Below, one piece after another: positions 24,001-30,575 of a stretch of 34,559 nt of DNA. The position numbers and the translations under genes are program-made. This DNA comes from Pseudomonadota bacterium (GTDB lineage: Bacteria > Pseudomonadota > Alphaproteobacteria > UBA1280 > JAAZVW01). The stretch is from the NCBI GenBank assembly GCA_018623135.1, contig JAAZVW010000013.1, positions 1-34,559 of the forward strand. The letters are read 5' to 3'. Position 1 is the first letter of the stretch, and each line of letters opens with the position of its first letter. Under the pieces are notes generated by a model that made no database searches, had not been told where the DNA came from, and worked only from the letters and a program-made list of their open reading frames with translations.

Positions 24001-25545
24001 GTTGTTGAGCTCAACGATTTGATCATTGATTTCAACTTCCAGAGGGGTAGCAGGGGTCACAAAAGATTCTTCCGCCGGGTTGTGGTAGCTTAAGCTTATA
24101 TCAACTGCTGTGGTTTGTGTTAACAGACGTGCTTTACAGCCGAATGTAAATAAGCCATTTGCTGTGCTTTCAAAAACATCAGAAAGAGCAACAGCGTTGC
24201 CAGCCTGAGCGGCTTTAATGGTTAAGTTGCGGTTGTTTGTTTGCACATAACCATCTATGGGCATCATACCCAAATTGGCATCGCATTGCGCAAGGCCAAT
24301 AAGCTGTGGTTGCACCTGTTCTAAATGGCTGTTAATAGATGTAAAATCATCAATAGCCTGTTGGTAGTTTTCTCCGAGTTCTTGTTGAAGGGTGTAAATC
24401 ACCTCTGCCGTAATAGGTTGGTTTGTCAGTAAAGCCTGTTGTGCTTTAAGAACAGCCGTACGGCGTTGGTTAACAGTTGTGAGATCAACAGATTGATATT
24501 CTTTAACAGCGGCACCTTCTTCAAGCGCAATGGTGCATTCCCATTGGTCGGCAAGACCATTGTTGTTTGCATCATCTGTACTAAAAGGTGGGGTGTAGCT
24601 GCTATCGCAAAGGTTTGTTGCAAAACCTAAAGCTTGCGACAGAAGAGCAGACTCTTCTAAAATATCTGTCTGCGGTAAGAGTGTTACAAAAACACCTTCT
24701 TCTTCTGAATAGCTGTATGTTGCAACGCGTATTTTTGTTTCTGCTGGTTTGCCCACAAGACCTGTAAGATTAACGGAGCTGAAATTCAGTTCAAACGTAG
24801 GTACAGAACGTAAAGGCAGTAAGCCTTCGCCTTCTTTAAGTTGAACATAAATATCAAAAGACGCTAATTTACGAGCTTTGCAGCCAAGAGCATAATTATC
24901 ATTAAACTCATGCCAGCTGTATGTGTCTTCTTCTGTTACAGCAAAAAGGGTAGAATCGAACCCATCTGTAACTGGAGTTCTTGTGCGCAGTTGTACATCT
25001 TGCGGGTAGGTAATACCCGTAAGTTCGTAACATTGTGCCATGCCTACTGTTGCAGCCTGATAAGCATCTTTAACGCCATTAAGGTAAAAAAGGCTTGTCA
25101 TGGCTTCATTTAGTTGCTCGTAGCCGAGTTCCTCTTCTAAGGCTTTAAGTTGGCTTAAATGAATAGAGGCTTTGTAGGTGTTGAGTTCAGGGTCAAAGAA
25201 ATCCAGAACGTTATAGGTTCTGATAATGGCGTTGAGCAGGGGCATAACGGTTGTAAGATCAATCGTTTGCTCTGCTTCGTTAATATCGCCGTCTGCCAGT
25301 GCAAGGGTGCATTCCAAAACATCTGGTACTTTGTTATTGTTGCCGTCAACAACCGATGATAAGGGGTAAGCGCTTGCGCCTACGCAGTTTTGAGCAGGGA
25401 AACCCAGCTCGTTTGCCACTAACTCCTGTTGAGAAAGGGGCTTGGGCTGTGCTTTGGGTGTGTTGTTCTTGGATTTGTTATCCGAAGAACAGCTTGCGAG
25501 GATGAGCATCATGCACATGAAGCTCAAGAGTTTAGCGAGTTTCAT
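21094..25545 (-). CDS. Giant modular lipoprotein with inserted hydrolase-like domain, function unknown
   Basis: A 1483-residue protein with a lipoprotein signal peptide (LILASC, lipid Cys19) and an Asn/Lys-rich linker, so it should be anchored to the outer or inner membrane facing the periplasm or outside. It is built of repeated modules starting near residues 37, 300, 546 and 1040. Each opens with a pattern like LSxxxxxxALGxxxxxC and a second Cys before LAL, and modules 1 to 3 carry a later GC(K/D)A element (about 220, 468, 945). Modules 1 and 2 contain Ca-binding-like loops DGNNNKVPDVLEC and DANNNGLADQWEC. Module 3 holds about 230 extra residues with LLLVSHGATGKLV (about 798-810), an alpha/beta hydrolase-like nucleophile elbow. 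The C-terminal 350 residues are unrecognised. No secretion or adhesin family is assigned. Confidence 0.85.
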   Translation of the reverse strand: MKLAKLLSFMCMMLILASCSSDNKSKNNTPKAQPKPLSQQELVANELGFPAQNCVGASAYPLSSVVDGNNNKVPDVLECTLALADGDINEAEQTIDLTTVMPLLNAIIRTYNVLDFFDPELNTYKASIHLSQLKALEEELGYEQLNEAMTSLFYLNGVKDAYQAATVGMAQCYELTGITYPQDVQLRTRTPVTDGFDSTLFAVTEEDTYSWHEFNDNYALGCKARKLASFDIYVQLKEGEGLLPLRSVPTFELNFSSVNLTGLVGKPAETKIRVATYSYSEEEGVFVTLLPQTDILEESALLSQALGFATNLCDSSYTPPFSTDDANNNGLADQWECTIALEEGAAVKEYQSVDLTTVNQRRTAVLKAQQALLTNQPITAEVIYTLQQELGENYQQAIDDFTSINSHLEQVQPQLIGLAQCDANLGMMPIDGYVQTNNRNLTIKAAQAGNAVALSDVFESTANGLFTFGCKARLLTQTTAVDISLSYHNPAEESFVTPATPLEVEINDQIVELNNLYGVADHSFTSLLSYRFSNDQAVFSVSNQPELSKQEMIAIALGYPRSSCNFADGSKLFETQQELHCQLALSRFNGDSYEDALTQVSHLNQAYIAADLRLQHLDDATFLNAIEQAEGFDLGELNAVQRGIILHNANAIVAPMAGFIEQYKNLQNPIKPDFQLLTDQCQRPDTTRVLYFADAFTSSYTAEQEAAFLAEVLGLTENQVIAYHLPNFSSIDTDDPNQLRFARWYMGNNPDKRDMQTETLLPVTEYQLFLENLANSYSEQFYQDALESVKTLVENGGPLLLVSHGATGKLVNQLVADTKAHFSHNRNISSQLGAISIGAYESYQGEATRLTHADDVIISAYHGGSALINPIKGTQHQLLQDYLLDSTAAGIIPELSTQLSLLAPYAPQVAIARFSISGGRSTDQFTFSGDLANTYGTFNGQTTMLLGCDALEALTNNQLEVLYVSTTAATPPTFGDHLTVTLDLFNPTNPSDSQSLSVDLDFNGQTPQSSISLGNITINYDSVGNIQADTGFNQVPAVQTPTLSQVIQMALNATQSDCNNMQTSLAGNPNYPISGQQVPVSVSCALWKNYYQSAGYIPTVEEVQNNSELDLINDYAAAFLNLMHATLFERPEKESLSLALAQKFMPEFGATYPTVDQLNTYQENRCYAESHLMMEPNFFRNWISVMQRKEQGLSLAEAEAQKGSPYEYYIKMEGQRNFTQFDHFITRKMLDQFIQQEGLLPAESYHIMKWNDTGFTIPGLSDSSTWIRSLGEEQILEASQWADSPIEQMHREIAKIYLWENGCIAERPDVLSLSYVAQEYHQPSPYPFFKDLLGDSDFYEFVNTVKERKMLLIGGTKSSPVNSGINYFLQYSSDYSGNLGLIQWNNNVTQSETLDIADVYVAMEPSGYLSYAEEVEEVHCYVYNLYLTPSPCQTQNLLNGNPITPHPADKSGNSFILSYLGNREIVLHSLNKTLPYMKVYSNR

Positions 25546-25651
25546 AAAAAACCTCGTGGAAACGAAATAGGCAAAATTACCTAAGGCTGTTTATATAAAA
25601 AAAAGATTAAAAACACAAGTATTGAATACAATTTTTTTAGATGAAATCTCC

Positions 25652-25680
25652 TTGCATCTGCTGTTAAGTTCACGTATATA
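25652..25680 (+). promoter_or_regulatory. Promoter of the SRP RNA gene
   Basis: TTGCAT (25652-25657), 17-base spacer, TATATA (25675-25680). The predicted start, 7 bases on, coincides with the 5' end of the SRP RNA helix. Confidence 0.75.
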
Positions 25681-25686
25681 TGAAGC

Positions 25687-25773
25687 TGTGTCAGAAGTGG
25701 ACGTTTTGTTGGGGTAACCCCGTCAGGCCCGAAAGGGAGCAGCGGTAACTCAACGCGGGTCATTTCTGGCACA
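25687..25773 (+). ncRNA. ffs: Bacterial small signal recognition particle RNA (4.5S)
   Basis: The conserved apical hairpin is present: GTCAGGCCCGAAAGGGAGCAGC, given here as GTCAGGCCC, tetraloop GAAA, GGGAGCAGC. The symmetric loop GTCAGG/AGCAGC binds the Ffh M domain. The outer stem closes GTGTCAGAA with TTCTGGCAC (one G-U pair) and is followed by seven T, so the RNA ends as its own terminator. The length, about 87 nt, fits the short 4.5S type. It partners Ffh and FtsY in co-translational membrane targeting. Closeness to dnaX and ybaB is usual. A minus-strand open frame covering it is spurious. Confidence 0.92.
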
Positions 25774-26012
25774 CTTTTTTTGCCTTAACCCTGTATTTGG
25801 GTAGGTGTGTACCTGTGGTTTCTCTTAAAAATTGTATAATAGGCACTAGATGTTGTATGTGAGTATTTTTTATATACAATTTTTCTTAAAAATATATGCT
25901 AGCTATTGTTTGTGGGTAAAAGACTACCTAAGCTTTTATTTGTTAAGGAATTTTTCCGCTAACATACCTTTTCCTATTATTAAAAAAGGGGTTTCCCCTT
26001 AAGGACTATATT
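25774..26012 (+). other. AT-rich leader region with hairpin before the acidic-protein gene
   Basis: This stretch starts with the SRP RNA T tract. It holds a possible promoter, TTGTAT (25853-25858), 16-base spacer, TACAAT (25875-25880), which would give a leader of about 125 bases. Just before the next gene's AAGGA lies a hairpin AAGGGG-TTT-CCCCTT (25987-26001). No open frame with a ribosome binding site is seen. Read on the minus strand the hairpin is followed by six T. Confidence 0.45.
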
Positions 26013-26459
26013 ATGAATACTAATGCTTTGGTTGATATGGATGTAAATGTTCAGGATCTGGCGAAGTACATTGAGGTTCGTCCTCAAGTACTTGACGAGC
26101 TCATGGATTTAGCTCGTAGCACATCTAACGCAGATTTGATGCAAGTTCTGGAGGATATTCGTTCTCGTTGCGGGAATGATATCTTTGCATACATGCAGGA
26201 TGCAACTATGGATCCGCTGGAAATGCTGATTCAGGAAGAGACCGATCGAGATGAGCTGAAAATGCTCATTGAAACCCAGTTTGAGGATGAAGATGTTCTT
26301 TGTCCGAAACAGGTCTTCTTTGGTGAAGTTGCTGAAGCCATGCCAGTGGAGGAGCCCTCTGCTGAGGAATGTGCCATCTTTGATGACATGAAAAAGAAGC
26401 ACGCCTTAGCAATGGCGAAAAAATTTAAGGGGGAGAAAGTTGTCCCCTTGTATCGGTAA
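26013..26459 (+). CDS. Acidic protein of unknown function (148 aa)
   Basis: I do not recognise this protein. It is acidic for most of its length, with Met- and Glu/Asp-rich helical stretches (VLDELMDLARSTSNADLMQVLEDI, here as one helix; DPLEMLIQEETDRDELKMLIETQFEDED) and a basic C-terminus (KKKHALAMAKKFKGEKVVPLYR). No signal peptide or membrane segment. AAGGA lies 9 bases before the ATG and a hairpin sits directly upstream of it. Its codon choice (more CTG, GAG and CTC) looks different from the flanking genes, which prefer A/T-ending codons. That could mean high expression or acquisition by transfer. It stands alone between the SRP RNA and a terminator. Confidence 0.7.
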   Translation: MNTNALVDMDVNVQDLAKYIEVRPQVLDELMDLARSTSNADLMQVLEDIRSRCGNDIFAYMQDATMDPLEMLIQEETDRDELKMLIETQFEDEDVLCPKQVFFGEVAEAMPVEEPSAEECAIFDDMKKKHALAMAKKFKGEKVVPLYR

Positions 26460-26464
26460 AACAT

Positions 26465-26494
26465 AAAACGCCTCGAAGAAATTCGAGGCGTTTT
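26465..26494. terminator. Bidirectional terminator
   Basis: Thirteen-bp stem (AAAACGCCTCGAA/TTCGAGGCGTTTT) with loop GAAA, between the convergent acidic-protein gene and the thioredoxin-like gene. Confidence 0.9.
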
Positions 26495-26534
26495 GTTTTG
26501 GGTTTTTGGCTCAAAAATAGCTTATAATGATAAG

Positions 26535-27131
26535 TTAATCGGCATATTTAACAGAACATCCGTAAGGGCGGGTTTGGGTTGTTTTAATTTTTTGATGCGT
26601 GCTTATAGCATCTAGCGCTTCTTTTACGTAATTTGTGGCTTCTTTTAAATCTTCCTGCCTGAAAGAGGGGATGCTATCAATTGCGCCTTGGTAAGCCAAT
26701 TTGCCTTCGGCTGTAATAATGTACATATGTGGTGTTGTTACAGCTTTATAGGCTTTACCAACTTCGCCTGTTGGGTCTTTTAACAGTTCAGTTGATGCGG
26801 TGCCGTATGTTTTGGCATATTCAAGTGCTTTTTCGTTATTATGAAAGTAGGGATGGTCAGCACCAGAAGAGTTGATGCTTAGCCACACCACGTCTTTATT
26901 TGTATAGTATTTTTGTAGTGCAGGCATGTTGCCGCTTTTATAATGCTTTTGCACAAATGGGCAATTGTGGGCGTACCATTCCAGCACAATGGTTTTGCCT
27001 TTATAATCTGTTAATGAAATATCTTTATCGTAAGCATTTTTAAGTGTGAAATTAGGGGCTGTATCACCAATATTAAGGGCGTTTGCTACTGATGAGAGGC
27101 ATATAAGCGCTGCGGAGATGAAGAGTTTCAT
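26535..27131 (-). CDS. Exported thioredoxin-like (AhpC/TSA redoxin) protein
   Basis: I start at 27131, where MKLFISAALICLSSVANA is a good signal peptide and AAGGA lies upstream; a longer frame to 27179 lacks these. The mature part (about 180 residues) is a redoxin fold: GDTAPNFTLKNAYDKDISLTDYKGKTIVLEWYAHNCPFVQKHY (here one block), VVWLSINSS and TTPHMYIITAEGKLAYQGAID. The usual CxxC is reduced to a single NCPFV cysteine, and the C-terminus ends TRPYGCSVKYAD, whose conserved Cys could be the partner. This matches the PRX_like group of periplasmic thioredoxin-family proteins. Its role is probably periplasmic peroxide or disulfide chemistry; the exact substrate is unknown. Confidence 0.85.
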   Translation of the reverse strand: MKLFISAALICLSSVANALNIGDTAPNFTLKNAYDKDISLTDYKGKTIVLEWYAHNCPFVQKHYKSGNMPALQKYYTNKDVVWLSINSSGADHPYFHNNEKALEYAKTYGTASTELLKDPTGEVGKAYKAVTTPHMYIITAEGKLAYQGAIDSIPSFRQEDLKEATNYVKEALDAISTHQKIKTTQTRPYGCSVKYAD

Positions 27132-27182
27132 GGGAATTGTTATCCTTGTTAGTGTTATCTGCGAGTTACCCAAAAGCATAAC

Positions 27183-27214
27183 AAAAAAGCCACCTTATGA
27201 AAAGGTGGCTTTTA
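27183..27214 (-). terminator. Terminator of tRNA-Val
   Basis: Stem AAAAGCCACCTT/AAGGTGGCTTTT with a short loop, directly after the tRNA 3' end on the minus strand, with a T tract of six. Confidence 0.88.
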
Positions 27215-27215
27215 A

Positions 27216-27291
27216 TGGTGGACGGTAAGAGACTCGAACTCCTGACCCTCTCGGTGTAAACGAGATGCTCTACCAACTGAGCTAACCGTCC
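27216..27291 (-). tRNA. tRNA-Val (anticodon TAC)
   Basis: Read on the minus strand, the acceptor stem GGACGGT pairs with ACCGTCC, followed by discriminator A and an encoded CCA. The D-arm has TAGCTCAGTTGGTAGAGC, the anticodon loop is TTTACAC (anticodon TAC) between CTCG and CGAG, and the T-arm contains AGTTCGAGTCT. Length 76 with CCA. All cloverleaf elements are present. Confidence 0.97.
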
Positions 27292-27317
27292 GCTACGTCT
27301 TGTCTGACGTGGCGTTA

Positions 27318-27346
27318 TTAATAGCAAAAGCTTTTTAGCTTTGCAA
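27318..27346 (-). promoter_or_regulatory. Promoter of tRNA-Val
   Basis: On the minus strand: TTGCAA (27346-27341), 17-base spacer, TATTAA (27323-27318). The predicted start is about 20 bases before the tRNA 5' end. Confidence 0.65.
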
Positions 27347-27440
27347 GCATAAAAATACAAAAAAATGAAAAAATGTGATTTTTTTTATTTTTTTAATATG
27401 TCCTTTGTTATTTACGCATAGGGTTATTATTTTATTAAGT

Positions 27441-27749
27441 ATGAGACAGCATCGCTTATACTCTTTAACTCTTCTTTTAATTTCAGCGGCTTGCCAGCCA
27501 GCAGAGCTGCCCAATCCTCTATGGCAACAGCCCAGTTATCAGCAATGCTTTTATGAATTGCAAAAAAACATGCAAAAGCAACATAGGCGACCAAAAGATG
27601 GTTTATATAAGCCACGCATAAATATGGTAGGTGATTATGAGGTGGAGTGGCAATTGACAGAAGAAGAAAAAGAAAAGAATGAGGCTTTTAAAACCCATAA
27701 CCAGCTGAAAAAATTATGTAGAACAATATACGGACTAGAAATTATGTAA
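27441..27749 (+). CDS. Small exported protein or lipoprotein, function unknown
   Basis: About 102 residues. The N-terminus RLYSLTLLLISAACQPAELP looks like a signal peptide with an imperfect lipobox (SAAC, Cys at about residue 18). The rest is hydrophilic with three further cysteines absent except CFYELQ and KLCRTIYG, which could form a disulfide. I prefer the ATG at 27441; a GTG at 27375 would add 22 hydrophobic residues encoded by a T-rich tract and is less likely. No clear ribosome binding site is seen. It lies between the tRNA and the response-regulator gene, 44 bases upstream of the latter. Confidence 0.55.
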   Translation: MRQHRLYSLTLLLISAACQPAELPNPLWQQPSYQQCFYELQKNMQKQHRRPKDGLYKPRINMVGDYEVEWQLTEEEKEKNEAFKTHNQLKKLCRTIYGLEIM

Positions 27750-27793
27750 GTAAACCTATACTATAGGTTGATATAAGGTTTTTATAGTTATTA

Positions 27794-28672
27794 ATGGATA
27801 AAGAACTGATGCTTAAAACAAAAGAACAATTAAAAGCTCAGATACAGCATTTGTTGCAACAGGTTAAGCAAGACCATGGGACTTGGGTTGCTGTATGTGT
27901 GCGGTTTAATTTTTGCTTAACTTCTGCTTATGAAACAAAATTAAGAAAAAATATTGTTAAGGGGCTTTTTGAGCAGCTTTTAGTAGATCCGATTTCTAAA
28001 GCTTATAAAGTTGTTGAAATTTCACCTGAGATTTTTGTGTTCTTTGCACATGATGCACAAATACATTCTATCGAGCATGTTCAAAGCCATTATTATGATA
28101 ATTTGTCCGACAAAGGGATGGCAGTAGGTTGTTATGACCTAACAGTGGATTTTGAGAGGTTAGAAAAAGAGCTACAAGATGATGTGGACTTGTATGCCAA
28201 AGAAGAAAAAACCAAAGAAGTTATCCATGAACTGAACCCAATGATGTTAGAAGAAATGGCAGCCAATGGTGGTATGGAATTGCTTCAGGAACAGAGGGCG
28301 CTACGTAAAGAGCCCCATGTTTTGGTGGTGGACGATGAAAAACTAACCTTACGTATTTTAGAAAATTTTGCTAAAAAGCAGGGTGTTGTTTACACCGCCT
28401 CAGAAGCACAGGCGGCTTTAGATATGTACGCTTCGGTATTGCCAGATGTATTGCTGTTGGATATTAACTTGGATGGGTTTTCTGGTTTAGAGCTTTTAAG
28501 GATCATTCGTAAATATGACCAAGGTTGTTATGTACTGATGGTGTCATCTCATAAACAGGCACAGGTAGTACAAGAGGCGGTTAAAGCTGGTGCGGCAGGG
28601 TATTTGACCAAACCTTTTAGTGCCAAACAGTTTGAGCAGGCCTTTGCGCGTTATTTAAAGGCGCAAAAATAA
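27794..28672 (+). CDS. Response regulator with novel N-terminal domain and C-terminal receiver
   Basis: The last 120 of 292 residues form a receiver domain: acidic pair Asp180-Asp181 (VLVVDDEKLTLR), phosphoacceptor Asp223 (LLLDINLDGFSG), MVSSHKQ and Lys273 (YLTKPF). The first 140 residues are not recognised; they are mixed alpha/beta (WVAVCVRFNFCLTSAYETKLR, VVEISPEIFVFFAHDAQ, AVGCYDLTVDFERLEKEL) and are followed by a helical linker (about 130-165). A receiver at the C-terminus with an unknown domain in front is unusual. No DNA-binding domain, GGDEF, EAL or kinase domain is seen, and no sensor kinase is adjacent. A terminator follows immediately. Confidence 0.85.
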   Translation: MDKELMLKTKEQLKAQIQHLLQQVKQDHGTWVAVCVRFNFCLTSAYETKLRKNIVKGLFEQLLVDPISKAYKVVEISPEIFVFFAHDAQIHSIEHVQSHYYDNLSDKGMAVGCYDLTVDFERLEKELQDDVDLYAKEEKTKEVIHELNPMMLEEMAANGGMELLQEQRALRKEPHVLVVDDEKLTLRILENFAKKQGVVYTASEAQAALDMYASVLPDVLLLDINLDGFSGLELLRIIRKYDQGCYVLMVSSHKQAQVVQEAVKAGAAGYLTKPFSAKQFEQAFARYLKAQK

Positions 28673-28700
28673 AAAAGCCTCGGATAAAACCGAGGCTTTT
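28673..28700. terminator. Bidirectional terminator
   Basis: Eleven-bp stem AAAAGCCTCGG/CCGAGGCTTTT with loop ATAAAA, overlapping the end of the response-regulator gene and serving the convergent ahpC-type gene. Confidence 0.88.
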
Positions 28701-28728
28701 AAACATAAGGATTTAAGCTTGATATAAC

Positions 28729-29319
28729 TTAAGCTTGTTTGGCAAGGTAAGCACCAGTTGATTCACGTGTTGTGCTGATTGCTTCTTCACCTTGTTTCCA
28801 GTTTGCTGGGCAAACTTCGCCGTGCTCTTCGTGGAATTGTAGAGCTTCTACCATGCGTACCATTTCTGAAACGCTACGGCCTAGTGGTAGGTCGTTGATA
28901 ACCATGTGGCGAACTGTACCTTCTTTGTCGATAAGGTATGATGCACGGAAAGATACACCGTTTGTTAAAATGCCTAGTTCTGCACATAGTTCTTTATTTA
29001 GATCAGAAATAAGAGGGTATGCAACTTCACCGATGCCACCTTCGTTTAGAGGTGTGCGGCGCCATGCAGCATGTGCGTGTACTGAATCTACAGATGCGCC
29101 CATAACTTTAACACCCATTTCTTCAAACTTAGACATTGCTTTATTGAAAGCAACAAGTTCTGTTGGGCATACGAATGTGAAATCTAGAGGGTAGAAGAAT
29201 ACAACAGCGTATTGGCCTTTTGCGAAATCTTGTACTTTAAATTCTTCTTGGATAGAACCGTCTGCCATTACTGCAGAAACTGTTACATCTGGGAACTTAT
29301 GACCAACCATAAATGTCAT
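28729..29319 (-). CDS. ahpC: Typical 2-Cys peroxiredoxin (AhpC/Prx)
   Basis: Peroxiredoxins reduce hydrogen peroxide, organic peroxides and peroxynitrite. The 196-residue length is typical. The peroxidatic cysteine is Cys51 in DFTFVCPTEL and the resolving cysteine is Cys170 in GEVCPANW; the C-terminus continues past the resolving Cys as in typical 2-Cys enzymes. A strong AGGAG lies before the ATG. Its promoter region is shared with the divergent trxB gene, and thioredoxin reductase could supply its electrons through thioredoxin. No ahpF or ahpD lies in the window. Expression is likely high: a consensus extended -10 is present. Confidence 0.95.
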   Translation of the reverse strand: MTFMVGHKFPDVTVSAVMADGSIQEEFKVQDFAKGQYAVVFFYPLDFTFVCPTELVAFNKAMSKFEEMGVKVMGASVDSVHAHAAWRRTPLNEGGIGEVAYPLISDLNKELCAELGILTNGVSFRASYLIDKEGTVRHMVINDLPLGRSVSEMVRMVEALQFHEEHGEVCPANWKQGEEAISTTRESTGAYLAKQA

Positions 29320-29379
29320 AGTTTTATTCTCCTTAAATTAATATGAAAATCTTTTGCCTTAAATTTATAAGACAAGGTG

Positions 29380-29388
29380 ATTATAGCA
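29380..29388 (-). promoter_or_regulatory. Extended -10 promoter element of ahpC
   Basis: Minus strand TGCTATAAT: a perfect TATAAT with the extended TGn. The -35 region (TTTAAT at 17 bases) is poor, which suggests activator help. The predicted leader is about 55 bases. Confidence 0.6.
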
Positions 29389-29550
29389 ATGATTGATAAA
29401 AAATTAAAGTTCTCATTGGTAATAAATCGATTAGTTTTTTTTATGATTAAGATAAGAAAATTTAATGGGCTAATAAGGGTGCAATTTGTTTGGTTTTGTG
29501 CGATATTTATGGGATACAACGATTAAGTTAATTTTAAAAGGGTTTTTACA

Positions 29551-30504
29551 ATGTCTGATGTTTTTCATTCTGATCTTATTATTTTAGGCTCTGGTCCTGC
29601 TGGTTGCACAGCGGCGATTTATGCAGCGCGTGCAGGAGTGCAAACGGCACTTGTTCAAGGGATGCAGCCTGGTGGTCAGCTCACAATTACAACAGAAGTA
29701 GAAAATTACCCTGGTTTTTCTGAAATTATTCAGGGCCCTTGGTTGATGCAAGAAATGCAAAAACAGGCCGAAAATTGCGGCACAGAAATGAAATTTGATC
29801 ACATTAAAGAAGTACAGTTTTCTGAAGATGGGTCAGACGTGCATAAGCTTATTGGTGAATCTGGACAGGAATACACATGCTACTCGCTTGTGATTTGCAC
29901 AGGTGCATCTGCGAAGTGGCTGGGCATTGAATCTGAAGAGAAGTTTATGTCTAAAGGTGTTTCTGGTTGTGCGACCTGCGATGGCGCCTTTTTCCGTAAC
30001 CAGGATGTGCTTGTTGTTGGTGGTGGTAACACTGCAATGGAAGAAGCGCTTTACTTAGCTAATGGCTGTAAATCGGTAACGATGATTCATCGCCGTGATG
30101 AGTTCCGTGGTGAAGTTGTTCTGCGTGAACGTGTGAAAAAGCATGAGAAAATTAATATTATCTGGAATACGGAACTTGAAGAAATTTTAGGCGACGATAT
30201 GGGTGTTACAGGTGCCAAGCTACGTAACAACCAAACAGGTGAAGTGACAGAACAGAATTTTATGGGCGTATTTATTGCTATTGGTCATAAGCCTAATACC
30301 GATTTGTTTAAAGGTAAGCTTGAAATGGATGAAACAGGCTACTTACAAGTACCAGCAGGTACTGTGCACACGAAAGTGCCAGGCGTGTTTGCCGCAGGTG
30401 ATGTGATGGATCATACATACCGTCAGGCTGTGACTTCTGCTGGCTTTGGTTGCATGGCGGCCTTAGATGCAGCGCGTTATTTAGATGAGCGCCAGCAGGC
30501 GTAA
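29551..30504 (+). CDS. trxB: Thioredoxin-disulfide reductase
   Basis: TrxB passes electrons from NADPH through FAD and a redox disulfide to thioredoxin. The 317-residue protein has the FAD-binding GSGPAGCTAAIYAARAG near the N-terminus, the redox centre CATC (Cys140 and Cys143, in GCATCDGAFFR), the NADPH-binding GGGNTAMEEALYL (about 157-169), the HRRDEFRGE phosphate-contact block and the second FAD motif VFAAGDVMDHTYRQAVTSAGFGCMAALDA, here in one segment. Divergent from the peroxiredoxin gene, an arrangement that fits a shared peroxide-defence role. A terminator follows 35 bases after the stop. Confidence 0.96.
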   Translation: MSDVFHSDLIILGSGPAGCTAAIYAARAGVQTALVQGMQPGGQLTITTEVENYPGFSEIIQGPWLMQEMQKQAENCGTEMKFDHIKEVQFSEDGSDVHKLIGESGQEYTCYSLVICTGASAKWLGIESEEKFMSKGVSGCATCDGAFFRNQDVLVVGGGNTAMEEALYLANGCKSVTMIHRRDEFRGEVVLRERVKKHEKINIIWNTELEEILGDDMGVTGAKLRNNQTGEVTEQNFMGVFIAIGHKPNTDLFKGKLEMDETGYLQVPAGTVHTKVPGVFAAGDVMDHTYRQAVTSAGFGCMAALDAARYLDERQQA

Positions 30505-30534
30505 GGTTGCTTTAGTATAAAAGCTTTATAAATA

Positions 30535-30563
30535 AAAAGCCCCGAATGATTCGGGGTTTTTTT
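30535..30563. terminator. Terminator of trxB (bidirectional)
   Basis: Stem CCCCGAA/TTCGGGG with loop TGA, flanked by A and T tracts (T run 30557-30563). It also lies just beyond the stop of the convergent zinc-ribbon gene. Confidence 0.88.
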
Positions 30564-30575
30564 ATGAGGTGTTTT

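Noticed and set aside
25581-25772. 63-residue minus-strand open frame over the SRP RNA
   Set aside because: It is antisense to a well-supported structural RNA and has no coding signals.
25987-26001. Plus-strand terminator before the acidic-protein gene
   Set aside because: The hairpin has no T tract on the plus strand and is followed directly by a ribosome binding site; kept only as a leader hairpin.
27132-27179. Longer N-terminus for the thioredoxin-like protein
   Set aside because: The start at 27131 begins a clean signal peptide with AAGGA upstream; the extension has neither.
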